Shown: positions 7,646 through 19,529 of the stretch, piece after piece | How positions within the stretch are numbered: the first letter of the stretch is position 1 | Layout of the letters: every line of letters begins with the position of its first letter | Assembly: GCA_036785325.1 (NCBI GenBank) | Contig: JAXIVH010000042.1 | Location: 2,720,989 to 2,784,988, forward strand | Source of the DNA: Urophycis tenuis | Taxonomy: Eukaryota; Chordata; Actinopteri; Gadiformes; Phycidae | Length of the DNA: 64,000 bases | Direction of reading: 5' to 3' | The notes under the pieces: generated by a model | Told to the model about the DNA's origin: nothing | The model's database searches: none | The model's input: the letters and a program-made list of their open reading frames with translations, nothing else | Translations under genes and position numbers: made by a program

Positions 7646-9222
7646 ATGAGGGCTGAGGTTAGGGTTAAGGTTAGGGCTGAGGTTAGGGTTAGGTTTAAGG
7701 TTAGGGATAAGGATAGGGTTGGGGTTACGGCTGAGATTGGGGTTAAGGTTAGGGTTGAGGTTAGGGTTAGTGTTATGGATAAGGTTAGGTTAAGTGTTAG
7801 GGCCAAGGTTAGGGTTAAGGTTATGGTTAAGATTAGGGTTAGGGCTAGAATTAGGGTTAGGGCTAAGGTTAGGGTTAGGGTTATGGCTGAGGTTAGGGTT
7901 AAGGTTAGGTTTGAGGTTAGTGTTAAGGTTAGGGCCAAGGTTAGGGTTAGGGTTAAGGTTAGGGTTAGGGCTAAGGTAAGGGTTAGGGTTATGGCTGAGG
8001 CTAGGGTTAGGGCTAAAGTTAGGGTAAAGGTTAGAGTTAGGGTTAGCGTTAGAGTTAGGGTAGGGTTAGTGTTGGAGGTTAGGGTAGGCTTAGGGTTAGA
8101 GTTAGAGTAGGGGTTAGGGTTAGAGTTAGAGTAGGGGTTAGGGTTAGTGTTAAGGCTAAGGTTAGGGGTTGAGGTTAGTGTTAAGATTAGGGCCAAGGTA
8201 AGGGTTAGTGTTAGGGTTGAGTTAGGGTTAGGGCTAAGGTTAGGCCTATGGTTAGGGTTGGGTTCGTTAGAGTTATCTCGATGACCCCCCCCCACCTCAT
8301 CCAACGACTCGGTAGTTGAATAGGGGATCAAAGGCAGTTGCACTCGCCAATATCTAGTCATCCGCAGCTCTCTTTTCCCATATTACCAAGAATGAAGTAA
8401 AACGAAATGGTTATCTGTCTTGTTGTGATATAACCGCTGATTTGGAGATATAGACTTGTTTTTCCTTTTCCCAAAGGTTTTCTTTGTTCCAAGATGAAGG
8501 TCAATCTTGTTTGATTGAAGGTACTTCCAATGCATTGGTATATTTACTTATTTGAATAAAGACGAGTCACAGCTGGAGTGAGACTTTTCTATTCAATTTC
8601 TATTTGAGTATAAACGTGCTATCGAAATATTAGGACACGTCATCAGTAGTGGACCCTGGGATCATAGGGTGTTTCTGGCCATTGTCACTATACACCCTCA
8701 CCCAAGGGAGGCCCCCCCGAGAGTGATCAATTCTCAAGGTGTGTCGTTTCCGAAATGGAATTGGTATTGGGTTTAAGCTTTTTTAGGAGTGATCATTTGT
8801 TGAGGTAACGTTGAGGTAAGTAAAGGTAAGTAAAACACTTTTTAGGATACATTGTTTTGGTTATGGAGAGGAGGGGGCACATACTTACCCCCTGACCAGC
8901 ACAAACCAGTTGTTAACACCGCTAGGTAGCCCTGGTTTGGCCAATCAGGGCCGGAGCTTGGTTCTTGTCCTCTGTTGGGTCCAGATGAACTAGCAGAAAA
9001 CTGGGGTCACGAAGGACCGAGGCCAGCCGTGACAAAGCACTGCCTCCACGGTCCCCCAATGCAGCTATCCTCAGCGATGGGTGTCCAGACCTAGGAAAGA
9101 CCAAGACCAGCCCCGACCAGCGGTGCCTTCCCAGTCGGTCCCAGGGTAGGAAAGGCCAAGGCCAGCCGCGACTAAGCACTGCCTCCCTGGCCCCTCCAGG
9201 ACCCCATGCCGAACAGCCAGCC

Positions 9223-9318
9223 CATTGGCGCCGGATGCTGCGTGACGCAACATTGCCCCTCCTGCCGGGAGCTGCGCAGCGCAGCATTGGCTCTGCTGCC
9301 GGCTGCTGCGTGGCGCAG
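9223..9318 (+). repeat. Three 34-bp subterminal repeats with palindromes (copy 1)
   Basis: Consecutive repeats of 28, 34 and 34 bp (9223, 9251, 9285), each starting CATT and each holding an imperfect palindrome such as TGCTGCGTGGCGCAGCA (9237-9253, 9270-9286, 9304-9320). GC-rich in contrast to the AT-rich right end. Subterminal repeats in piggyBac elements can serve as transposase-binding sites; that role is inferred here. Confidence 0.75.
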
Positions 9319-9364
9319 CATTTTGTACACCTGATTGTTTTCATGACGAATGCAGCAAATAACT

Positions 9365-9459
9365 CACTTTGGTTGGTTAAAATACACATGGGGTAGGTCT
9401 TAAGGCTTTGGTAAAGAGCTCGTGACCACCAAAATGCACTTTGATTGGCTGAAAATCAC
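9365..9459 (-). promoter_or_regulatory. Likely transposase promoter region (copy 1)
   Basis: Two 23-bp direct repeats (9365-9387 and 9437-9459; 18 of 23 identical) begin CACTTTG. The second holds GATTGGCT, an inverted CCAAT box, about 75 bp before the transposase ATG. No clear TATA box; GATATACA near 9471 is the nearest AT-rich candidate. Confidence 0.45.
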
Positions 9460-9524
9460 GTAAATCAATCAGATATACACATGCTTTTCTGTTGTTTTTA
9501 GCGAGCGAGAAGTAGCGAGTAGCG

Positions 9525-11583
9525 ATGGACATGGAAGTTTTTGATAGCGATGGCAGTGATATCGATCTAAATTTCGAGGGATTTGAGTCTGAGGAGGAGG
9601 AGGTGAATGAGTTTGTGCCGGATGATCCACTAGAACGGGCACAGATGTGCGATTTTTTGGACACCGACGAAGAGGAGGAGGAGGGTGAGTTTCGGGGATT
9701 CCAGGTGGACTGGAGAACCGATAATTACTTACCTCGGCATACAAAGCCATTCTCTCGTACACCGGGGGTGAAACAACCGATCACCTTGGATGCAAGCCCA
9801 CTCGATGCTTTTTCATTCATCTTTACTGATGAGCTGTGGGACACGTTAGTGACCGAGACGAATCGGTACGCGGAACAGGTACGAGCTCGGACCCCCACGA
9901 CCTCAAAGTGGACGCCGGTCTCGAAAACAGAGATGAGCACATTCCTTGGGCTGTGTCTTTGCTTTGGCATTTTAAAGCTACCAGCACGTCGGGATTACTG
10001 GAGGCAGACAAAGTGGCTGTATCAAACGAGTGTCCCCAGGGCAATGTCGAGGGACCGTTTCGACATGATCTGGAGGTAATTATTAATGTTTTGTTTTCTT
10101 GTGCTCTCTTCCGAGTTCCATACTCTTCTCTCGCTCTTCTCTTAGATAACGGAATGGCCAGTAATGATAGTGGTGCTATAGCAATTACTAATGGTGATGA
10201 TGGTTGATAATGAATAAATACAATAATGGAATAATGAATAAATAGCGTAATAAATAGTAATACAATTATGAATAAATATAAATACTATAAATAACATAAT
10301 ACATAATAATACAAATAAACACAATGATGGAAATAAATGTCAGGCTCAAATTCTTTGTCATATGCATTTTCAGATATCTCCATCTACAAGACAACTTGGA
10401 CCCCGCCTTGGATAAATCCGATAAGCTGTGGAAGATCCGGCGGTTCATGGACCTCCTCTTGCTTCAGTTCCAGGCCCTCTATGAGGTCAATGGGTATGTG
10501 AGCGTGGATGAGTCCATGGTGAAATACAAGGGACGCCTTGCCTTCCGGCAGTACCTCCCCATGAAGCCGGTGAAGTGGGGGATAAAGGTGTGGGTCATGG
10601 CAGAGAGCAAAACAGGCTACGTAAACAATTTCCAAGTTTACACAGGGGCCATTGCAGGCAAGACTGAGACAGGCCTGGCTCACCGGATTGTGACAGACCT
10701 GGCTACACCGTATTTTGACACAAACCTGTGTGTTTACATGGACAACTTTTACACCAGTGTGAAGTTGTTGCTGGATCTGCATGACAGGGGTGTCCAAGCA
10801 TGCGGCACGGTGCGTGCCGGGAGGAAGGACCTCCCTAAAAACAAGGAGCTCACTAAGAAGGCTGGTCTAAACAGACATGCTTTCAATGTGGCACAGCAGG
10901 ATGACCTCACCTTCTGCGTCTGGCAGGACACCAAAACGGTCATGGTCCTGTCCAACTTTCATGACCCGACAGCTCATGGGTCAGTGAAGAGGAGAACCAG
11001 CCGGCAAAGCCAGACTAATGTTCGGGTGCCAGCATGTCTTGCTGATTATCAGCAACACATGAAGGGGGTCGATTTACTGGACCAGATGGTGGGCTACTAC
11101 CAGATACACCACCGGTCTACGAAGTGGTGGAGGAGGCTGTTCTTCTACTTCATCAGTGTTGCGGGCTACAATGCCTTTGTTGCTGCCAGGTCTGTGGGAG
11201 GACCTGGGTGGAAATACAGGAGGACCGGCTACAAGGACTGGCTGGAGGATCTGTCCCAGGAGCTGATCGTCCCTGTGACAGCAAGAAGTGCTCCCTGTGT
11301 GCTCCCCACCACCCCAACAGTTGCTTCTGCTGACCATGATCTGGCCCAGATCTACCCCAAAAGGAAGACCTGCAGGGAATGTTCTCTAAAGCACAGTGGC
11401 ACCAGCGTGCGTCCAGGGTCAACACTGATGGGGTGCAAGCAGTGCAATGTCCCTCTGCACCGCGAGTGCTTCATGCACCACGTTATAAGACATTCAAGTT
11501 CCACCAGTTCCACCTCAGGACTTTCCCCATCCCTCCACACCCCTCCCCCCACCTCCCCAACCCTCCCCACCCCTCCCTCATAA
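9525..11583 (+). CDS. PGBD4-like piggyBac transposase, two exons, 586 aa (copy 1)
   Basis: DDE-type transposase expected to cut and join DNA at TTAA in the nucleus. Exons 9525-10075 and 10374-11583 join in frame across a GT-AG intron, restoring ...MIW-R-YLHLQDN.... The start ATG has G at -3 and +4. Seen in the protein: an acidic Glu/Asp-rich N-terminus (residues 1-55); the transposase core with Asp229 (VSVDES), Asp307 (VYMDNFYTS) and Asp417/Asp420 (KGVDLLDQM), corresponding to the four catalytic Asp of piggyBac; and a C-terminal Cys-rich zinc domain with Cys517, Cys520, Cys538, Cys541, His546, Cys549 and His552, followed by a Ser/Pro/Thr-rich tail. Length is typical of the family. No frameshift or stop is present, so it looks functional or very recently so. 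The ORF start at 10324 lies inside the intron and is not a real start. Confidence 0.93.
10076..10373 (+). other. Intron of transposase gene (copy 1)
   Basis: 298-bp AT-rich intron. Donor GAG|GTAATT at 10075/10076, acceptor TTTTCAG|ATA at 10373/10374. Splicing is phase 2 and recreates an Arg codon (AG+A). Without splicing, exon 1 ends at a TAA two bases into the intron, giving a 184-aa product that lacks all catalytic residues. Confidence 0.88.
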
Positions 11584-11702
11584 TGTTTTGATGTTTATTA
11601 TTTGTATTTGATATAATCGTTTTTACTGTTTTTCTTATTAATCTTGTTTTGAGACTGTTTAAAAAATGTTGCTCTTATAGTTGTGCTCAGGGAGCATGTT
11701 TT

Positions 11703-11708
11703 AATAAA
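11703..11708 (+). terminator. Polyadenylation signal AATAAA (copy 1)
   Basis: AATAAA about 120 bp after the stop codon, followed by a TGTGGTTCTT-type GT/T-rich stretch. It is the likely 3' end signal of the transposase mRNA. Confidence 0.75.
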
Positions 11709-11820
11709 ACCTGTGGTTCTTACCTTTACAATGCTTCTTATTTCATCTTTCTAGGTGCTCCAGAGGCTTAGATATTAAGGTTTATGTAGACGTTGACAAT
11801 TCTTACTTTTTTCTCAGAAA

Positions 11821-11839
11821 ACCCTCAGGAAATGAGGGT
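11821..11839 (+). repeat. Right subterminal hairpin (copy 1)
   Basis: ACCCTCA - GGAAA - TGAGGGT, a perfect 7-bp stem about 65 bp from the right end. Its reverse complement resembles the satellite hairpin at 771-790. It is followed by TTTTAGCAG-type short repeats up to the terminal GGG. Confidence 0.7.
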
Positions 11840-11903
11840 CTTTTTCCTAGAATAGCATAGGATTTTAGCAGTGTTTTTAGCAGGCGTTTTAGGCATAAAT
11901 GGG

Positions 11904-11907
11904 TTAA
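11904..11907. other. Retained right TTAA target site (copy 1)
   Basis: TTAA followed by TAACAATT, identical to the uninterrupted site in other units. This is the only surviving copy of the expected 4-bp target duplication. Confidence 0.85.
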
Positions 11908-12402
11908 TAACAATTCCTGTGCCCCATACACCGCGCGACTACAGAGATTGTGTAGGAAGTTGACCTTAGAGAAGACTCAATGGCTTACTTTCCTCACCCA
12001 AAACAACAATTTCTTGGGGTAGTCTATTCTCGCCGTAGGTACTTCGGTAATGGGTTTTTTTGTGAAAAGTTTTCCGGATGAAATGCATGCTGGGTAATTG
12101 TCTTCTTCCTCCAATATGTCAAGTGTAGGTTAAGGTTAGGGTAGATTTAGGGGTAGAGTTAGCAGTTAACCTTAACGTTAGGTTTGAAGTAAATGGGAGG
12201 GGTTGCGGTTAGGGTTAAGGTTAGGGCTGAGGTTAGGGTTAGGTATAAGGTTACGGTTTAGGGTTAAGGTTAGGGTTAAGGTTAGGGTTACGGTTAGGGC
12301 TAAGGTTAGGGCTAAGGTTAGAGTAAGGGTTAGGGTTAGCGTTACGGTTAGGGTAAGGTTAGGGTTAGGGTTAGAGGTTAGGGGTTAGGGGTTAGGGTTA
12401 AG

Positions 12403-15177
12403 ATGAGGGCTGAGGTTAGGGTTAAGGTTAGGGCTGAGGTTAGGGTTAGGTTTAAGGTTAGGGATAAGGTTAGGGTTGGGGTTACGGCTGAGATTGGGGT
12501 TAAGGTTAGGGTTGAGGTTAGGGTTAGTGTTATGGATAAGGTTAGGTTAAGTGTTAGGGCCAAGGTTAGGGTTAAGGTTATGGTTAAGATTAGGGTTAGG
12601 GCTAGAATTAGGGTTAGGGCTAAGGTTAGGGTTAGGGTTATGGCTGAGGTTAGGGTTAAGGTTAGGTTTGAGGTTAGTGTTAAGGTAAGGGCCAAGGTTA
12701 GGGTTAGGGTTAAGGTTAGGGTTAGGGCTAAGGTTAGGGTTAGGGTTATGGCTGAGGCTAGGGTTAGGGCTAAAGTTAGGGCAAAGGTTAGAGTTAGGGT
12801 TAGCGTTAGAGTTAGGGTAGGGTTAGTGTTGGAGGTTAGGGTAGGCTTAGGGTTAGAGTTAGAGTAGGGGTTAGGGTTAGAGTTAGAGTAGGGGTTAGGG
12901 TTAGTGTTAAGGCTAAGGTTAGGGGTTGAGGTTAGTGTTAAGATTAGGGCCAAGGTAAGGGTTAGTGTTAGGGTTGAGTTAGGGTTAGGGCTAAGGTTAG
13001 GCCTATGGTTAGGGTTGGGGTTGAGGTTATCCCTAGGGTTAGAGTTAGAGCTAGAGATTGAGTAAGGTAGAGTCAAGGTGAGACAGTCTGTACGGACTGA
13101 ACTCACCCCCGCCGGATCGGGCTAGTACACTCTATCTCCCACAACTCCCTCATTTCCATGAGGGAAGACAGGGGAGAAGAGATGGGAGGAGTATATATAT
13201 TTAATATATTTTTTTTTAGTAAATAAATACATCGAGAGACTCACAGCTGGAGTGGGTTTTAATCTTTGTATTCAAGGTTGTTCCTCCTCTTTTGATTCCT
13301 CGCTGGTGGTGCGTCGTCTCCACCTAGTGGTCGTTTTGTGAAGAAGAGTTATAGAAATAGAAATAGAAATACTCTATTGTTCCCAGGTTGGGAAATTGCA
13401 TTAATAGGTAAGTAATAATAATAATAATAGGTAATTGCAATAGTTGGTAAGGTAATCTATATTTAATTTATTTATTTATATTTGTATATTTATTTAGTCT
13501 ATTTATTTATTCATTTTTGTTTATTTATTTATTTAGATAAAGAGGATCACAGCTGGAGTGAGTTTTTAGTCTTTGTGTTAAAGGCTGGTTGCCTTCTTTT
13601 GATTCTTCAGTGGTGGTCCATCGCCTCCATCTAGTGGTCGTTTTGTGAATAACAGTTGGTAAGGTAATATAAATGGGTTGTGTAGAGAGCCCGTTCTTTC
13701 GATGGCCCTGGCTCGGTTAGGTTCGTTAGAGTTATCTCGATGACCCCCCCCACCTCATCCAACGACTCGGTAGTTGAATAGGGGATCAAAGGCAGTTGCA
13801 CTCGCCAATATCTAGTCATCCGCAGCTCTCTTTTCCCATATTACCAAGAATGAAGTAAAACGAAATGGTTATCTGTCTTGTTGTGATATAACCGCTGATT
13901 TGGAGATATAGACTTGTTTTTCCTTTTCCCAAAGGTTTTCTTTGTTCCAAGATGAAGGTCAATCTTGTTTGATTGAAGGTACTTCCAATGCATTGGTATA
14001 TTTACTTATTTGAATAAAGACGAGTCACAGCTGGAGTGAGACTTTTCTATTCAATTTCTATTTGAGTATAAACGTGCTATCGAAATATTAGGACACGTCA
14101 TCAGTAGTGGACCCTGGGATCATAGGGTGTTTCTGGCCATTGTCACTATACACCCTCACCCAAGGGAGGCCCCCCCGAGAGTGATCAATTCTCAAGGTGT
14201 GTCGTTTCCGAAATGGAATTGGTATTGGGTTTAAGCTTTTTTAGGAGTGATCATTTGTTGAGGTAACGTTGAGGTAAGTAAAGGTAAGTAAAACACTTTT
14301 TAGGATACATTGTTTTGGTTATGGAGAGGAGGGGGCACATACTTACCCCCTGACCAGCACAAACCAGTTGTTAACACCGCTAGGTAGCCCTGGTTTGGCC
14401 AATCAGGGCCGGAGCTTGGTTCTTGTCCTCTGTTGGGTCCAGATGAACTAGCAGAAAACTGGGGTCACGAAGGACCGAGGCCAGCCGTGACAAAGCACTG
14501 CCTCCACGGTCCCCCAATGCAGCTATCCTCAGCGATGGGTGTCCAGACCTAGGAAAGACCAAGACCAGCCCCGACCAGCGGTGCCTTCCCAGTCGGTCCC
14601 AGGGTAGGAAAGGCCAAGGCCAGCCGCGACTAAGCACTGCCTCCCTGGCCCCTCCAGGACCCCATGCCGAACAGCCTGTTAATAACAATTCCTGTGCCCC
14701 ATACACCGCGCGACTACAGAGATTGTGTAGGAAGTTGACCTTAGAGAAGACTCAATGGCTTACTTTCCTCACCCAAAACAACAATTTCTTGGGGTAGTCT
14801 ATTCTCGCCGTAGGTACTTCGGTAATGGGTTTTTTTGTGAAAAGTTTTCCGGATGAAATGCATGCTGGGTAATTGTCTTCTTCCTCCAATATGTCAAGTG
14901 TAGGTTAAGGTTAGGGTAGATTTAGGGGTAGAGTTAGCAGTTAACCTTAACGTTAGGTTTGAAGTAAATGGGAGGGGTTGCGGTTAGGGTTAAGGTTAGG
15001 GCTGAGGTTAGGGTTAGGTATAAGGTTACGGTTTAGGGTTAAGGTTAGGGTTAAGGTTAGGGTTACGGTTAGGGCTAAGGTTAGGGCTAAGGTTAGAGTA
15101 AGGGTTAGGGTTAGCGTTACGGTTAGGGTAAGGTTAGGGTTAGGGTTAGAGGTTAGGGGTTAGGGGTTAGGGTTAAG
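12403..15177 (+). repeat. Satellite unit U5 (long, 2775 bp, recombinant body)
   Basis: V state and no 702-bp deletion, yet the downstream body is type 2 (GAAGGTCAATCTTG and CTATTCAATT near 13950-14060), which otherwise marks short units. It is therefore an L/S recombinant. Counterparts are U8 (+10,307) and U19 (second higher-order copy). Confidence 0.95.
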
Positions 15178-17952
15178 ATGAGGGCTGAGGTTAGGGTTAA
15201 GGTTAGGGCTGAGGTTAGGGTTAGGTTTAAGGTTAGGGATAAGGTTAGGGTTGGGGTTACGGCTGAGATTGGGGTTAAGGTTAGGGTTGAGGTTAGGGTT
15301 AGTGTTATGGATAAGGTTAGGTTAAGTGTTAGGGCCAAGGTTAGGGTTAAGGTTATGGTTAAGATTAGGGTTAGGGCTAGAATTAGGGTTAGGGCTAAGG
15401 TTAGGGTTAGGGTTATGGCTGAGGTTAGGGTTAAGGTTAGGTTTGAGGTTAGTGTTAAGGTAAGGGCCAAGGTTAGGGTTAGGGTTAAGGTTAGGGTTAG
15501 GGCTAAGGTTAGGGTTAGGGTTATGGCTGAGGCTAGGGTTAGGGCTAAAGTTAGGGCAAAGGTTAGAGTTAGGGTTAGCGTTAGAGTTAGGGTAGGGTTA
15601 GTGTTGGAGGTTAGGGTAGGCTTAGGGTTAGAGTTAGAGTAGGGGTTAGGGTTAGAGTTAGAGTAGGGGTTAGGGTTAGTGTTAAGGCTAAGGTTAGGGG
15701 TTGAGGTTAGTGTTAAGATTAGGGCCAAGGTAAGGGTTAGTGTTAGGGTTGAGTTAGGGTTAGGGCTAAGGTTAGGCCTATGGTTAGGGTTGGGGTTGAG
15801 GTTATCCCTAGGGTTAGAGTTAGAGCTAGAGATTGAGTAAGGTAGAGTCAAGGTGAGACAGTCTGTACGGACTGAACTCACCCCCGCCGGATCGGGCTAG
15901 TACACTCTATCTCCCACAACTCCCTCATTTCCATGAGGGAAGACAGGGGAGAAGAGATGGGAGGAGTATATATATTTAATATTTTTTTTTTTAGTAAATA
16001 AATACATCGAGAGACTCACAGCTGGAGTGGGTTTTAATCTTTGTATTCAAGGTTGTTCCTCCTCTTTTGATTCCTCGCTGGTGGTGCGTCGTCTCCACCT
16101 AGTGGTCGTTTTGTGAAGAAGAGTTATAGAAATAGAAATAGAAATACTCTATTGTTCCCAGGTTGGGAAATTGCATTAATAGGTAAGTAATAATAATAAT
16201 AATAGGTAATTGCAATAGTTGGTAAGGTAATCTATATTTAATTTATTTATTTATATTTGTATATTTATTTAGTCTATTTATTTATTCATTTTTGTTTATT
16301 TATTTATTTAGATAAAGAGGATCACAGCTGGAGTGAGTTTTTAGTCTTTGTGTTAAAGGCTGGTTGCCTTCTTTTGATTCTTCAGTGGTGGTCCATCGCC
16401 TCCATCTAGTGGTCGTTTTGTGAATAACAGTTGGTAAGGTAATATAAATGGGTTGTGTAGAGAGCCCGTTCTTTCGATGGCCCTGGCTCGGTTAGGTTCG
16501 TTAGAGTTATCTCGATGACCCCCCCCACCTCATCCAACGACTCGGTAGTTGAATAGGGGATCAAAGGCAGTTGCACTCGCCAATATCTAGTCATCCGCAG
16601 CTCTCTTTTCCCATATTACCAAGAATGAAGTAAAACGAAATGGTTATCTGTCTTGTTGTGATATAACCGCTGATTTGGAGATATAGACTTGTTTTTCCTT
16701 TTCCCAAAGGTTTTCTTTGTTCCAAGATGGAGGTCAATCTAGTTTGATTGAAGGTACTTCCAATGCATTGGTATATTTACTTATTTGAATAAAGACGAGT
16801 CACAGCTGGAGTGAGACTTTTCTTTTCCATTTCTATTTGAGTATAAACGTGCTATCGAAATATTAGGACACGTCATCAGTAGTGGACCCTGGGATCATAG
16901 GGTGTTTCTGGCCATTGTCACTATACACCCTCACCCAAGGGAGGCCCCCCCGAGAGTGATCAATTCTCAAGGTGTGTCGTTTCCAAAATGGAATTGGTAT
17001 TGGGTTTAAGCTTTTTTAGGAGTGATCATTTGTTGAGGTAACGTCGAGGTAAGTAAAGGTAAGTAAAACACTTTTTAGGATACATTGTTTTGGTTATGGA
17101 GAGGAGGGGGCACATACTTACCCCCTGACCAGCACAAACCAGTTGTTAACACCGCTAGGTAGCCCTGGTTTGGCCAATCAGGGCCGGAGCTTGGTTCTTG
17201 TCCTCTGTTGGGTCCAGATGAACTAGCAGAAAACTGGGGTCACGAAGGACCGAGGCCAGCCGTGACAAAGCACTGCCTCCACGGTCCCCCAATGCAGCTA
17301 TCCTCAGCGATGGGTGTCCAGACCTAGGAAAGACCAAGACCAGCCCCGACCAGCGGTGCCTTCCCAGTCGGTCCCAGGGTAGGAAAGGCCAAGGCCAGCC
17401 GCGACTAAGCACTGCCTCCCTGGCCCCTCCAGGACCCCATGCCGAACAGCCTGTTAATAACAATTCCTGTGCCCCATACACCGCGCGACTACAGAGATTG
17501 TGTAGGAAGTTGACCTTAGAGAAGACTCAATGGCTTACTTTCCTCACCCAAAACAACAATTTCTTGGGGTAGTCTATTCTCGCCGTAGGTACTTCGGTAA
17601 TGGGTTTTTTTGTGAAAAGTTTTCCGGATGAAATGCATGCTGGGTAATTGTCTTCTTCCTCCAATATGTCAAGTGTAGGTTAAGGTTAGGGTAGATTTAG
17701 GGGTAGAGTTAGCAGTTAACCTTAACGTTAGGTTTGAAGTAAATGGGAGGGGTTACGGTTAGGGTTAAGGTTAGGGCTGAGGTTAGGGTTATGTATAAGG
17801 TTACGGTTTAGGGTTAAGGTTAGGGTTAAGGTTAGGGTTACGGTTAGGGCTAAGGTTAGGGCTAAGGTTAGAGTAAGGGTTAGGGTTAGCGTTACGGTTA
17901 GGGTAAGGTTAGGGTTAGGGTTAGAGGTTAGGGGTTAGGGGTTAGGGTTAAG
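15178..17952 (+). repeat. Satellite unit U6 (long, 2775 bp, duplication junction)
   Basis: V state, type-1 body. The 5' half carries AATATTTTTT near 15980, shared only with U9. The 3' half carries TTCCAAAATGG (16985) and GTTATGTATA, shared with U3. U6 is therefore the hybrid unit expected at the junction of the 10,307-bp tandem duplication. Confidence 0.95.
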
Positions 17953-19529
17953 ATGAGGGCTGAGGTTAGGGTTAAGGTTAGGGCTGAGGTTAGGGTTAGG
18001 TTTAAGGTTAGGGATAAGGATAGGGTTGGGGTTACGGCTGAGATTGGGGTTAAGGTTAGGGTTGAGGTTAGGGTTAGTGTTATGGATAAGGTTAGGTTAA
18101 GTGTTAGGGCCAAGGTTAGGGTTAAGGTTATGGTTAAGATTAGGGTTAGGGCTAGAATTAGGGTTAGGGCTAAGGTTAGGGTTAGGGTTATGGCTGAGGT
18201 TAGGGTTAAGGTTAGGTTTGAGGTTAGTGTTAAGGTTAGGGCCAAGGTTAGGGTTAGGGTTAAGGTTAGGGTTAGGGCTAAGGTAAGGGTTAGGGTTATG
18301 GCTGAGGCTAGGGTTAGGGCTAAAGTTAGGGTAAAGGTTAGAGTTAGGGTTAGCGTTAGAGTTAGGGTAGGGTTAGTGTTGGAGGTTAGGGTAGGCTTAG
18401 GGTTAGAGTTAGAGTAGGGGTTAGGGTTAGAGTTAGAGTAGGGGTTAGGGTTAGTGTTAAGGCTAAGGTTAGGGGTTGAGGTTAGTGTTAAGATTAGGGC
18501 CAAGGTAAGGGTTAGTGTTAGGGTTGAGTTAGGGTTAGGGCTAAGGTTAGGCCTATGGTTAGGGTTGGGTTCGTTAGAGTTATCTCGATGACCCCCCCCC
18601 ACCTCATCCAACGACTCGGTAGTTGAATAGGGGATCAAAGGCAGTTGCACTCGCCAATATCTAGTCATCCGCAGCTCTCTTTTCCCATATTACCAAGAAT
18701 GAAGTAAAACGAAATGGTTATCTGTCTTGTTGTGATATAACCGCTGATTTGGAGATATAGACTTGTTTTTCCTTTTCCCAAAGGTTTTCTTTGTTCCAAG
18801 ATGAAGGTCAATCTTGTTTGATTGAAGGTACTTCCAATGCATTGGTATATTTACTTATTTGAATAAAGACGAGTCACAGCTGGAGTGAGACTTTTCTATT
18901 CAATTTCTATTTGAGTATAAACGTGCTATCGAAATATTAGGACACGTCATCAGTAGTGGACCCTGGGATCATAGGGTGTTTCTGGCCATTGTCACTATAC
19001 ACCCTCACCCAAGGGAGGCCCCCCCGAGAGTGATCAATTCTCAAGGTGTGTCGTTTCCGAAATGGAATTGGTATTGGGTTTAAGCTTTTTTAGGAGTGAT
19101 CATTTGTTGAGGTAACGTTGAGGTAAGTAAAGGTAAGTAAAACACTTTTTAGGATACATTGTTTTGGTTATGGAGAGGAGGGGGCACATACTTACCCCCT
19201 GACCAGCACAAACCAGTTGTTAACACCGCTAGGTAGCCCTGGTTTGGCCAATCAGGGCCGGAGCTTGGTTCTTGTCCTCTGTTGGGTCCAGATGAACTAG
19301 CAGAAAACTGGGGTCACGAAGGACCGAGGCCAGCCGTGACAAAGCACTGCCTCCACGGTCCCCCAATGCAGCTATCCTCAGCGATGGGTGTCCAGACCTA
19401 GGAAAGACCAAGACCAGCCCCGACCAGCGGTGCCTTCCCAGTCGGTCCCAGGGTAGGAAAGGCCAAGGCCAGCCGCGACTAAGCACTGCCTCCCTGGCCC
19501 CTCCAGGACCCCATGCCGAACAGCCAGCC

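Larger units (their letters stand above)
9221..11903 (+). mobile_element. piggyBac (PGBD4-like) DNA transposon, copy 1
   Basis: A 2,683-bp autonomous-looking element inserted in the GC-rich block of U4. The ends read CCCATTGGCGCC on the left and GGCATAAATGGG on the right; reading inward, both start CCCATT and share GCC at positions 10-12, a short imperfect terminal inverted repeat. TTAA (11904-11907) follows the right end. On the left, the expected CCTGTTAA before CCCATT is replaced by CCAG, so the left TTAA is lost. The element carries an intact spliced transposase gene, GC-rich 34-bp repeats at its left end and a hairpin near its right end. Loss of one TTAA should impair excision, but the encoded transposase could still act on other copies. 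Confidence 0.92.
7646..12402 (+). repeat. Satellite unit U4 (short) carrying piggyBac copy 1, 4757 bp
   Basis: Short unit with the 702-bp block missing (junction 8262/8263), D state, GTAAAGG variant near 8021, type-2 body and a 9-base C run near 8285. It is interrupted within the GC-rich block by the transposon at 9221-11903. Without the insert it would be 2,073 bp, the length of U18, its uninterrupted counterpart. U7 is its duplicate at +10,307. Confidence 0.95.
5934..16240 (+). repeat. 10,307-bp tandem duplication, left copy (breakpoint bracketed)
   Basis: Anchors and genes repeat at +10,307 (4871/15178, 7646/17953, 9525/19832, 12403/22710). U3 and U6 differ at 5933/16240 (TTTGATTT against TTTAATTT) but share TTCCAAAATGG at 6678/16985. 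The exchange point lies between these markers, so the coordinates given are the leftmost possible placement. The copied segment contains part of U3, all of U4 with its transposon, U5 and part of U6. Confidence 0.85.

Noticed and set aside
8922..9389. 155-codon minus-strand frame
   Set aside because: Chimeric read-through from the transposon left end into the satellite; an accident of the insertion junction.
10142..10448. Small minus-strand frames within the transposase intron and exon 2
   Set aside because: AT-rich shadow frames opposite the intron and the coding exon; no start context or domain.
10324..11583. Independent 419-aa gene starting at 10324
   Set aside because: The first 16 codons lie in the intron; the transposase family requires the upstream exon, and the GT-AG splice restores the frame.
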